Below, in pieces: positions 9,571 through 19,157 of a stretch of 19,452 nucleotides of DNA. This stretch comes from Zancudomyces culisetae (taxonomy: Eukaryota > Kickxellomycota > Harpellomycetes > Harpellales > Legeriomycetaceae), in NCBI GenBank assembly GCA_001969505.1, contig LSSK01000333.1, forward strand, positions 1 through 19,452. The letters are read 5' to 3'. Both the position numbers and the translations under genes were made by a program. Every line of letters begins with the position of its first letter. The first letter of the stretch is position 1. The notes under the pieces were generated by a model. That model did not search any database, was not told the origin of the DNA, and was given only the letters and a program-made list of their open reading frames with translations.

Positions 9571-11264
9571 ATGGATCGAACATTGATGGAGCCGCTAGAC
9601 TCTTCACATTTATTAGGACAGCCAAACGTTGATTCTCAACATGGGGGCCTTGAAGTGCTGATTATAGAAAGTGACGAAGACGAAGAGCAGGATCAAAGCA
9701 CTAGCACGGTAAAGGGGGTATCACCACATTCAGCCCACAATTCAGCCCACAATTCAGCTCTATTTGTTGATCTATGTGATAACGACCAAGCCGATTGCGG
9801 TCCTAGTAGTTCCAGAAATGTAGAACTAGGTGTGAATGGTAGTGACGCAATGGCCCTTGAAAGGGGTTGTACACGAGTAAATAATCGGAAACGCTCTAGG
9901 GTTTCAAATTACAATTCAAATGTCATTGGTAAGTGTAGATCTCAATTTTTATTTCTATTATATTTCTATACTGGCGGTGGTGTCAACCTTACTTACATTA
10001 TTATATTGTTTGAACAATATAAAATTTAATAGATCTAGAAAATTGGAGATCCGAAACTGAACAAACAGCTCGACCCACATCGAGAAACTCAAGAACAAAT
10101 GTTGAAAACTTGCTTAGAGGAGGAACTACTATTTCCATCACTGAAGGGGATGATAGCGTATCAAATCGTAGACGCCGCTTGCAAGAGCGAATCCAGGCAT
10201 TAAACATGGACTTGATTCCATTTGATCTGACCCAGAGGTATATGACTGTTACCACAAACCACTCTTCGAGAACAGGACGACCTCTTCGAGACAGGCTGCG
10301 CAGGAGAGCCGCGGAAACGAGAAGTTCTGGAATTCAAACGCGTTCTGGGAGTGTAGGAATTCCAATTGATACAAATAGAGATCAATCAACCAATAGTAGC
10401 CACCGTACAACGAGTACCGATCTCCTAGATGTTGATAACTATACGCTGCCAGATGGTTGGGAACCAAATAGTAGAATGGTCCGTGAAGCATCGAATACAT
10501 CACCAGCTATAGCAAATACCAGGAATCGGGTCGGAGCAGGTAGAAGGCTAACGGAAGGGACCGAGAATAGGAACCTGGATTCTACGACATCAGACAATTA
10601 TCAGCAGCCTACAATTGGAGGTATTGTAGTTGAGGATGTTTTGTCAGATGACTTTCCAGGGTTAAATTCTCCAGAACCCGAAATGATAGTGGGGTCTGTA
10701 TCTCGAGACGAGTTGCGTGAATTTAGTGACAATGGGATATACAGAATATTTAACAATTTTAGACCCATATTTCAGGGTGGACTGCAATATCTTGACTATG
10801 TAGTGCATCAAATAGAAAGGCGACTAAACTCGGCGAATACCATCGATGGTTCAGAATTCGATATAGACGTTACTGAACACTTTGATCCGTCCATCCTGTT
10901 TGATATATATGACTCTGAGCCAACAACCAACATACGTGACAATCCAATAAAAAAGCGCCGCATCACACAGAGAGAGGCCAGAATCGCGAGCCTGGGAGAT
11001 TATTCTCGGAATGTGCCTCTTCGAAATTGCAGCGATTTTTACGAATCCAACGAACCATCCAACTCTGGTGAGTCGGCGGAATTGGTAATGGTCTGTTGTG
11101 GTTGTGATGCACCGTTTTTGAACACTACCGATATTATGCTATCCAAATGTGGTCATCCGATCTGCTCTCCTTGTTTTGATGGTATTGGTGGTTCCTCTAC
11201 GAAATGTTTCTGCTGTGGTTCACGGGCTAAAAAATCCGAATATTTTAAAATATTTCGGTCATAA
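9571..11264 (+). CDS. RING-finger protein with SUMO-interaction-like motifs (candidate Slx5/RNF4-type STUbL subunit)
   Basis: Two exons, 9571-9928 and 10033-11264, with intron 9929-10032 (104 nt, GTAAGT donor, TAG acceptor, phase 1) give 529 aa. An in-frame TAA at 9553-9555 precedes the ATG. The C-terminus holds a C3HC4 RING: C474, C477, C492, H494, C497, C500, C511, C514. The chain ends 15 residues later with SEYFKIFRS, a hydrophobic tail placed like the dimerising tail of RNF4. The N-terminus has SUMO-interaction-like strands followed by acids: VLIIESDEDEE (29-39) and LFVDLCDND (64-72); IVVEDVLSDD (317 on) is a weaker third. NLS-like NRKRSR (105-110) and PIKKRR lie in the disordered, Ser/Arg-rich middle. 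STUbLs ubiquitinate poly-SUMOylated nuclear proteins; Slx5 works with Slx8. The RING is certain; the STUbL role is inferred from motif architecture. Confidence 0.8.
9729..9760 (+). repeat. 12-bp coding tandem repeat (SAHN units)
   Basis: TTCAGCCCACAA occurs at 9729-9740 and 9741-9752, followed by a partial third copy. It encodes repeated Ser-Ala-His-Asn between the two N-terminal SIM-like motifs of the RING protein. The repeat unit is a multiple of three, so copy-number change would alter linker length only. Confidence 0.85.
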
Positions 11265-12414
11265 ACCATCGAGGAGGCTTGTTTGCCGGCATTTGCTGGA
11301 ACTTGACATTGCTCACTTTATATTTGTGGGTTGACCCGCATTTTGTGTTTGAAAACGAGTTTGAGCCAAAGTCTTACTCATCCTTCATAAAACATATTTA
11401 CCTTTTTTCAGTAATGTCATTCTTTTATACGACCCGTCTGACGCAAGATGTACCGGGATTTGTATGCTAAAGTGGTATTAACCATACTTGATTATCGGGA
11501 TGTTATGGGTATTTTTTTTATTACTTTGGAATGTATTTTATCTATATTGTTTTTGTAATATTTGTTGGTTGTTTATTGTATACATGACAAAGTTTGACGG
11601 GTTAATTCTGAAAATAACTAGTTAATGCTTGGTGATATCATTCAAAGTATGCTCAGCCTTAAGATGTTTACATTTGTGTTATGGTGTCAGTTTTCGTCTG
11701 TATTGAGGTAATATAGAATCTGTTGCTGCATGTATTTGGAATAATAAACGACAAGGAGCACGGGAATTAAGTGTTCTGGCGAATAAAGCTAGTTGGGTTC
11801 TACAGATAAAATGTGAAGGGATAAGTCATTTCACAGCAGAGGAGCGCACAAGCTAAAAAAAAATAGATATATAAATGGTTTATGTCATATGCACCTTTCG
11901 AAGTAGTCTGTTCTTGGACTGTGCTTACATTAAAGATAGGGTATATAATTGGTATAATAACAGAAAAACGGTTGATTTTTGACCATTTTCGGAGATAGTT
12001 TACATAAGCACAGGTGAGGATGTACAGCGATGAACAGTACGCAATGACATATCATTTTTACCCCTTTGATAACTATTGGGCTTTAACTGAACTTGGTAGA
12101 ACACACAACCCGCACTTTGGAAGGGAATTAAGAAAAGTTCTAACTACATAGAACTAGAGAGCGCTTTTCCCTTTTCTAGTTGTTGTACACCTTAATATAT
12201 TTTTTTTATTGCCATAATTAGTTTAAACAAAAAAAGAACAAAGAAAAAGAAAAAGAAAGGATTAAATAAAATGACAACGCGGGCCAGCTAAATCAATCTA
12301 GATGTCGGTCGAACTGTGTTTCCTGGTTTATGGTAATAAGAACTTGAGTGAATAAAAGTAAAGGTACAAAAAGAAAGGAGAAGAGGGGAAGGTAAGGGAT
12401 GATTGGAATGATAC
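11265..12414. other. Convergent 3' regions of the RING gene and the desaturase
   Basis: About 1.15 kb between two convergent stop codons. It holds 3' untranslated and terminator sequence for both genes: AATAAA at 11743-11748 (+) and its complement TTTATT at 12205-12210 for the minus-strand gene. Positions 11249-11467 form an open + frame without an early ATG, richer in G+C than the surroundings (see findings). Beyond that I see nothing coding. Confidence 0.6.
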
Positions 12415-13572
12415 TTAATTATTCGACATAAGTTTCCTGTATTCATTATCCAGTTTTTCTTTAATGGTACTAAGATCAACACCAGGTTTTAGGTTATCAG
12501 GAACCGGTTCAGGGTTGATTTTGAATTTCTTTCGATACGCGATAAAATCATCATAATTTCGTTCAACTCGACTTTGGGGGGCCAGAATACTGCATGTGAT
12601 AAACATGTAGATAACTTTCCACCAGGAGGTATGGTAGTTCAAGCTGGAATAAAACTCATCAGCCATATTCTTTACAGCAGGAAGCTTAGTCCAAGGAACG
12701 CTGAGAAAATCGTGATGTTCGTTGTGATAGCCAATATTCATATAAAGCAGGTTTCCAGATCCATAGTAATCGTAAGTTTCTTGTCCATCAGCAAAGGTAT
12801 AATGCTCCTGAATGAAGTGTGCGGCACCATAGTGGAGACCATATCCAAAAAACACTGAAAGTAGGAGATACAACATTCCCTTTGGCCCCACCACAAAGTA
12901 TAACGCAACATCGCACATAATTGTCCAGACAATATTTATGGCTTCCCATTTTCTCATAGGTTTATTAAGAGCAAGACCTCTTACCACGTACATAACACTG
13001 TACATCATAAGCCAGAGTACCTTGCTGAGTGGATTATTATGGATTAATTTTACTTCCCATTCCATAGGAAGATCCGGATCATAGCCTCGTACGCCCTGGT
13101 AGGAGTGGTGCTCCAAGTGGTATCTTTTAAATGACATTCCGATGGGAACCAGCATTGGTATATTTGCTAGCAATCCCACAAACCTATTCTGCAAAATTGT
13201 TTCCAGAACTGCGTTATGGGAAACCTCGTGAAATATACCTGAAAACATTGCAGATATTGTTGCTCCGATAGCATAGCTAAAGAACACAAACATGAGATTG
13301 GAGCCTGAAAATATGTTGCCAAAGTAGTAGGCAGATAAAATCTGCGCACTGACCGCCGCGAGGGTAATGTAAAGCGTTATGATGTCGTAGCCCGAGTAGT
13401 TGATTATTTCTGGGTATTTTTGCATAATGGTCGCTTTTCTTTTTAAATGAGGCTCGTCACATTTGTCAATCCGTGTATCTTTATCTATTCCTGGAATTGA
13501 TCGTGTCCAATGCCCAAGGTATAGTGGATGTCTAGTATCCAGTTTTTGCGTACTTGGTTCCTCTTGTGTCAT
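12415..13572 (-). CDS. Sphingolipid delta(4)-desaturase (DEGS/Dsd1 type)
   Basis: Introduces the 4,5-trans double bond into dihydroceramide in the ER membrane, using O2 and a di-iron centre fed by cytochrome b5. In many fungi this leads to glucosylceramide. Single exon, 385 aa; an in-frame TAA upstream supports the start. The N-terminal Lipid_DES domain (about residues 13-62: RHPLYLGHW..., then KRKATIMQKYPEI) is diagnostic for this branch. The three iron-binding histidine boxes are HEVSH (115-119), HLEHH (152-156) and HNEHH (283-287), spaced as in animal DEGS1. Several hydrophobic segments (about 64-110, 130-146, 182-260) match the expected membrane topology. Hydroxylase side activity, known for some DEGS enzymes, cannot be judged. 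S. cerevisiae lacks this gene. It converges with the RING gene and lies downstream of the triphosphatase gene on the same strand. Confidence 0.97.
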   Translation of the reverse strand: MTQEEPSTQKLDTRHPLYLGHWTRSIPGIDKDTRIDKCDEPHLKRKATIMQKYPEIINYSGYDIITLYITLAAVSAQILSAYYFGNIFSGSNLMFVFFSYAIGATISAMFSGIFHEVSHNAVLETILQNRFVGLLANIPMLVPIGMSFKRYHLEHHSYQGVRGYDPDLPMEWEVKLIHNNPLSKVLWLMMYSVMYVVRGLALNKPMRKWEAINIVWTIMCDVALYFVVGPKGMLYLLLSVFFGYGLHYGAAHFIQEHYTFADGQETYDYYGSGNLLYMNIGYHNEHHDFLSVPWTKLPAVKNMADEFYSSLNYHTSWWKVIYMFITCSILAPQSRVERNYDDFIAYRKKFKINPEPVPDNLKPGVDLSTIKEKLDNEYRKLMSNN

Positions 13573-14890
13573 TTCTTTTTCTTTGATCGAGATTGCCCTC
13601 CGTTATTTTTGCCTTATTGCACTATTTTTCTGGATATTGATTAAGAATCTTGTATGATTTTCTCAATTTACAACTTTTTTTCCCCAAAATGTCTAAATTA
13701 TCACAAGATGGATAAACAAATTTGGGTCCTCTTATCCCGCTTTTATGTTTATATAATTTAGTTTGACCTCAAAGATTGTTTGTTTTTTTAGACCTATAAA
13801 GATTATTGTGGTGTGATTTTTTCTTTTTTGCATTAGTAACTAAGCAAAAAAAAAATTTGCAAGAGGTGAAATTTTTTTCGCCAATATTATTTGGTTTGAT
13901 AGTTTTTTTGTTTTCCAATTTTGCATTTTTGTTGTGTTTTTGTGCATCCTGATTGTTTAATTCTTTACTATCAAAACAAAAATAATTAATATGAGAATAA
14001 TAACAACCGCACTATTTTAATTCTTCATTCTGCCTGTTGCCCAATAACCATTCAATGCCTCACAATGCCAATGCTACTCAATGGGTTTGCACTTCCTGCT
14101 ATATTTGGGTTGTATTAATCATACGTTTTTCTAGCTGCGCACCATTTCAACTCGAAAACGATATTATTGAACATGTGATTGTTCTCAAAGGATTTTATTC
14201 AGGCTAAAAGAGCAAATACATGACTGCTTCTCCCCCCCTGTCCCCCGTCATTTTCCCATAAAATTTAGGAAATACTTTTTATTTACCCACATTGTGGTGA
14301 AGCAAATAACATAAATATTATATTCTTGGCATTTCCTCGCGGCTTTTTAGCAATTGCGCTTTCACTTGAAAGTCCTCTACTTCGATTCAATAACTTTGCT
14401 TTTAATACAACAGATGTTTAGATGAATATAAACTGCTTCATAAGTCAATACTATTTTAATCCTTAATAATCAACGTAACTTTACTACTTAATCTGTGGTT
14501 AAAAGAAATATATAGAATTAAATAAACACTGTACCACCATAGTAAGGTTTGTTTTCACTATATCCTTTTACCAACAATACCACGTGATTAAGACGCGCAA
14601 ACATGTAGTAATTAAGCTCAGTCTTAAACCAAAAATAAAAAACACTGAAGTATAGTAACTGGCAAAAGCATAAAGCTCCAGAGATGATGTATTGGTAAAA
14701 CTATAATATACGATTTACACGTACAACTGATTATAATGTTTGCAAAAATAAAGACATCAAAATTAAAGCTATTAAAAAAAGCAGGATTGTTGTATTGACA
14801 AGGTTTATAGAGCAGTCTCGTGTTGATTGTTACATATTCTTCAATATATATGGAATAAATAGTACCAAAGTCACATTAAAGGGCTCTATT
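13573..14890. promoter_or_regulatory. 1.3-kb intergenic: desaturase promoter and triphosphatase 3' end
   Basis: No coding exon is visible on either strand. It should hold the desaturase promoter (its right side) and the 3' end of the triphosphatase gene. Visible points are a C-rich patch at 14231-14248 (CCCCCCCTGTCCCCC, containing CCCCT as in stress-response elements), an E-box core CATGTG near 14172, and CACGTG at 14581-14586. In the minus orientation the last reads ATCACGTG, matching the RTCACRTG consensus bound by Cbf1-type factors. All are short motifs without proven function. Confidence 0.45.
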
Positions 14891-16531
14891 CTATGTAAAG
14901 TTTTTAACTAGAACCCTGAGATTATTAATGAATGACTGGACTATATCATTAAAGTTATTTTGTTTCTGTGACTTTGCCTTTTCGAATTCCGATAAAAATA
15001 CATCAGTATTGAATATCTCAAGTTCCAACTCATATGAGGTCATTTGTTTTGGGCTGTCTGAAACATACCTTCTTGCAGTGGACCCAGTATTCTGTAGATA
15101 AAAAAAATAGTGCGATGAAGCGGGAGAAAAGTGTAAGTAGGGTTAAATTGGCTGAGAGACTTGAAGTATTTTAAAAAGATCAATAATATAAAACAAACCG
15201 ATTGAGATACCCAATAAATTTTAAAAAATCAACATATACACACCTCATTTAAAGTCGCCATCGTCAAGTCAAAACTGTATATATCGTGTTTGTAGCTAAT
15301 TCTATCTTTATGCCTTTCTGAAAGCACTTTTGCACCCTCAGAGATCACAGCTGTGTGAATCACATAGATGAACATTTGTTATTGTTTATTTTTTTTTATT
15401 TAGAATGAGCATAAAAGTTCATTCAACTAAAGGGTTATTACTTTAAATGATGGATAGGTAAATTTAGAATGCCCTTACCAGGAATTTCTTGATTTATAGT
15501 TATCCTATAATCGAGCTTAGTGCGTGGAGAGTAAATGTCAAAGTTCGCAATTCTCCTTTTACTGATACATTGAATCGTATTTCCTGTCTCCTTGTCAACC
15601 GAAGCTCGCACGCGCATACCGTTCTCCATATAAAACCTATCCACTTGTTTTGTGTGCCTGTATATAATTCTTGATCCCTATATAAATACCCGTTTGTTTA
15701 ATTAGTTTAAAGCATTTACGTTAAATATCTATTATACATTAGTAGCAAATAGTACCAATCTAAATAATGCCAATCTTGATAATACCTTGTATTCTGGATG
15801 CTGCGTTTGGTTGTATCGACTGTTAAACAATTTGTTAAAATACGCATGTTGTTCCTAAATTTTAAGTGAAGGGAATGTTAAAAACAAATCAAGATGATTA
15901 ATTATTGGTGTATACTTACTACAGTCATATCGGAATTAAAGCTAAACCATGAATCTCCCTTAAGAACTAAATCATAGTAAAGTTTATAACTTAATTTCAA
16001 ATCGTTGACATGATTTATTCCTAGTTATATGAAAGTAGAATAGAAAAAATAAGAGAATGAAAAATTTGGTTTAACATACTCGTTTCAGTTAAAACTCCCA
16101 ATTCCACCCGTTTCTTGGTATTTCTATCAATCAATAGTCCCACTTTTCCCTCAATCTAAAATATTTTTGAATTTAGATTTATTTTTGAAAATCATATATT
16201 TACAAAAATATTAATATACAGAAAGAGTTATATTACCTCGATATTATCAAGTTTCCCATTCTCAAACAATAAATTCGAAACCAACCTGACAATGTCTTCG
16301 GTTGGTTTAGTGCCAAAAATGCTTTGTTCGAGTCGCAAATGCCCAAATTGATTGTACCTGACAATTTTATTTTCGTTTTCCGTTTCATTTTCAGGCTATA
16401 GTTCAGACAAGCATTAAAGTAGGTTGCAAGTTGAGTAAGAATGAATAATTATCCCTTACCTTTAAGTGTTTGGTTTTTGTAAAAGCAGGTTCGTCGCTTT
16501 CGTACTCTCGCTTATCACCATTAGTTGCCAT
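14891..16531 (-). CDS. mRNA 5'-triphosphatase, tunnel (TTM) family, Cet1/Pct1 type
   Basis: First enzyme of mRNA capping: it removes the gamma phosphate from nascent pre-mRNA in the nucleus, before guanylyl transfer. Eight exons by manual splicing: 16531-16460, 16395-16237, 16155-16080, 16020-15920, 15854-15786, 15677-15479, 15350-15244, 15091-14891. All seven introns (59-152 nt) are GT-AG and keep frame; the product is 327 aa, close to compact Pct1-like enzymes. Motif A, IEIEGKVG (76-83), carries metal-binding E77 and E79 and is split by intron 2. The middle has RVRAS (181-185), a basic KRRIANFDIY strand (199-208) and DRISY...DLT (241-255). Motif C, YELELEI (281-287), holds E282, E284 and E286. 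The yeast Cet1 N-terminal guanylyltransferase-binding region is largely absent; the first ~40 residues are short and charged. The TTM-family call is secure; exact splice borders need cDNA. Confidence 0.93.
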
Positions 16532-17825
16532 TTGTGCAGAATTTAATTTTAGAGAATTTGCCACAGATTATAATAGTTCAAGTAAACTATTAGATACAGA
16601 CATATAATATCAAGTTTACCAACTTGTTCAAAAATTTAGTTTTATATTTCTAGCTAATTTTTTTAATGTTTGTAATAGGATAGCAAAAAATGCAAAATTC
16701 ACAAATGAATTGTTTCACTATATTATAAAACAATTAGACTGAAAACACATAATAAATAGAAATCATAGAATGAGATATAATGTTACACGAACTAAATGGG
16801 GGTGGTAATATAAACAAGATTAATACAATTTAATGGCATTGCAACTCCAATATAATACCATAATAAGAAGGTCGCCATACAGATAATAACTCAAGATATT
16901 AAGCATGGAATCAATTAACTTGTAGATGATGTAATGAACAAATATATATATTGTTGTAAAAAAATTCATAAAATTTAACGAAAAACTGAGTTATAAAAAA
17001 TAGAAGACAGGGAATAGTGAAATCTGAAAACATTTATTTTTTAGTATTGGAATCGACTATTGCAAGACTTTACCATATGAAGAAACTATTGTAGTGTATT
17101 AGCTATTTTAGGAATCTGAAGGTCTTTGTCGGGCTAAGACACCAAGCTACAGCCAAAATTCTACTATAAATAATTTGAAAATGTACCAAAAAATTAGATC
17201 TCGTTTAGTAACCTATCTGAAGTCGTCAACTTTTATTATAATCTAAAGTATAAAACAAAAGTAATTATGAAATACACATTAATTAAACGTAAAAACGAGA
17301 ACAGTTAATAAATTATCGCTAGTGATCAAGTATATAAATATATATTTCCGAAATTGCTCCAACATAATTTAATCCAAACTGAGGGCTTGATTTGAAAATC
17401 ACGAATAAGCAAATACATCATCGGTCACGAATAATTTACCAAATTCTGTAAAACCCAAAATCAGCATATACAAGCATTAATACTGTAAAAAGTCCCAATA
17501 TCAAGTAAAATTATTTAATGCTTATTTCTAATAGCTTTATATTTTAAACACATGCTAGGTTAAATTTTGCTCAAAGAAAAGCTAACCACGAATAAAATCA
17601 TCTAAAAAATCGCACTACCCGTTCTCTGCACTATAACTATTAGTTGAAAAAAGGAAATACAGTGATCACAAGTGTGTTCTTATTGATAGAGCGTATAATG
17701 GCTACACCATTGGGTTAGCTATAACTTTAATACATGGCAGAATGCAGCCGCCTATGCACCACAATGATAAGATATAAAGAATACACTTACCAGTAAAAGT
17801 TGGAAATCAAAATTCCTAAGATTAG

Positions 17826-17857
17826 AATGAGCATACAGAAAAAATAAAACAGTAGAT
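17826..17857 (+). repeat. Degenerate dispersed repeat, copy 1
   Basis: Starts AATGAGCATACAGAA and continues with an A-rich stretch to ACAGTAG. It resembles the copy at 18499 after small gaps. This is the weakest of the copies. Confidence 0.35.
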
Positions 17858-18090
17858 GAATTAAATGTACATACATCCTCTACTTTTAAATAACTATTAG
17901 AATAAGTTGTATTTTTTATTTGATGTCTTTCAACATAAAAATAAGTATATAAACGATAATATAGAGGTATAAATCATTGTTAACAGAAGTAATAATTAAG
18001 CTATAGTAAAATTGTAGATTTTAACAACCAAATATATTTTCAGCAAAGATGATCAACGTTTTGTTAAAGCGAACATTATTTTGTTATACC

Positions 18091-18114
18091 CAGGTCGTGT
18101 CACACACCTGACAC
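18091..18114. repeat. GC-rich palindrome with two alternative hairpins
   Basis: CAGGTCGTGTCACACACCTG (18091-18110) pairs CAGGT with ACCTG and GTGT with ACAC around one bulged C. The overlapping GTGTCA (18097-18102) and TGACAC (18109-18114) form a second, exclusive 6-bp stem with a 6-nt loop. It stands out because the flanks are strongly AT-rich. It could be a dimeric protein-binding site or an RNA switch-like hairpin; neither is shown. Confidence 0.6.
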
Positions 18115-18498
18115 TAAATGCAGTTTATAAAGCATTAAAAATCTTTATTTTAGTTGTAATACATTAAAACTATGTAAATATTAATTGTTATTTACTATCA
18201 CAACTATGAAGTAATACGTAAATAAATGTTACAAATATTATTTAGGATTTAAATTTTCTTTAATAATTTTGATTAAATTCACAAATATCTCAGATATTCA
18301 TTCAAAATGTTAAATTCGTTCTTTGTTTTAATTCACGACCACCTCTCATTAGAAATTGTAATAAAATGTCTATATATTTATACATACTATTAAATTCCAA
18401 TTTAGAGTAGCGTATGGCTGCCAACAAAAGCGATTAAAAACCAATAATGAAGAAAAATATTTTGGAAAGCGAGAAATGTAGGAAAATAAGTGAAAATA

Positions 18499-18560
18499 AA
18501 TGAGAGCAGACAGAATAAAAACAGTAGCCATTTTCTAAAGTGACTATACTGAATATACAT
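18499..18560 (+). repeat. Degenerate dispersed repeat, copy 2
   Basis: Begins AATGAGAGCAGACAGAAT; its first 18 bases match the copy at 19087 at 16 positions. Weaker similarity continues through TAAAGTGA...GAATATA to about 18560. Confidence 0.5.
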
Positions 18561-18581
18561 ATAAATTAACATTTATAAATA

Positions 18582-18599
18582 AAATACTTGTAAGTATTT
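18582..18599. repeat. 18-bp perfect palindromic hairpin
   Basis: AAATACTT and AAGTATTT are perfect reverse complements separated by GT. AT-rich hairpins this size can arise by chance here; it is recorded because both arms are perfect. Confidence 0.5.
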
Positions 18600-19086
18600 A
18601 TTATATCACAATAAAAATAAATTTTTTTTGTACAGATTCTAGAATTATAGATGTAAATATAACCGAGTATATCTTGAACATTGAGTAGCATACCAAAAAC
18701 AGATTGCTTAGAAAAGAATATCAGATAAAAATAAAAATGCTTTGTATACTGATTAAAACGAATTCACACTATTACCTAGCAAATCAAATACACAATATAG
18801 ACTAGTATAACAACCATATAGCGCGTAGTGGGATCTATAATAAAATACGTAAATAAAAGTATACCTGATCAGACAATGCTAAAATTTCTCTTTTTCGTCA
18901 TCCGTACTATACAATTCACCCATAGTTCGGTATTCAAACTACATTTGTTATTATTATTAAATTGCTGTAACCGAGCGCTCATTAGTAGAAATATTCTGCA
19001 ATTGAATAATTTTGGTACTGTAGTATAACGGCTACATACTTTTTGCTAGCGAATCAATTGCGATTCCTTAGCAGAAGATAACTACC

Positions 19087-19157
19087 AATGAGAGCAAGCA
19101 GAATTAATAGTAAATATGATCAAAGATAGTAAAGTGAATAACAAAGCGAATATAACG
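19087..19157 (+). repeat. Degenerate dispersed repeat, copy 3
   Basis: Begins AATGAGAGCAAGCAGAAT and shares TAAAGTGA and GAATATA further on with the copy at 18499. A partial fourth unit, AACGAGAGCGGACAACGA, follows at 19154-19179. Confidence 0.5.

Noticed and set aside
12574-12858. 94-codon open frame opposite the desaturase
   Set aside because: Antisense shadow of a well-supported coding exon; no start context or motif of its own.
14581-14586. CACGTG in ATCACGTG context as CDEI of a point centromere
   Set aside because: No CDEIII-like element at the right distance; CACGTG is also an ordinary Cbf1/bHLH promoter site.
16561-16732. Open + stretch of about 48 codons near 16611-16745 as an exon of a new gene
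   Set aside because: No ATG, AT-driven composition, and no matching splice partner; treated as chance.
17091-17111. 21-nt GT...AG segment whose removal would fuse the two halves of the broken 17-kb frame
   Set aside because: It is far shorter than any other intron here (59 nt minimum) and too short for normal fungal splicing.
17791-17815. 25-nt micro-exon on the minus strand, flanked by CTTAG and GTAAGT
   Set aside because: Splice signals look good, but joining it to the nearest open stretch (about 17974-17870, donor GTATGT) gives an immediate stop. No coding partner was found.
18828-19028. 66-codon open frame on the + strand
   Set aside because: Begins at GTG, has no family-like motif, and its length is expected by chance in several kilobases of AT-rich DNA.
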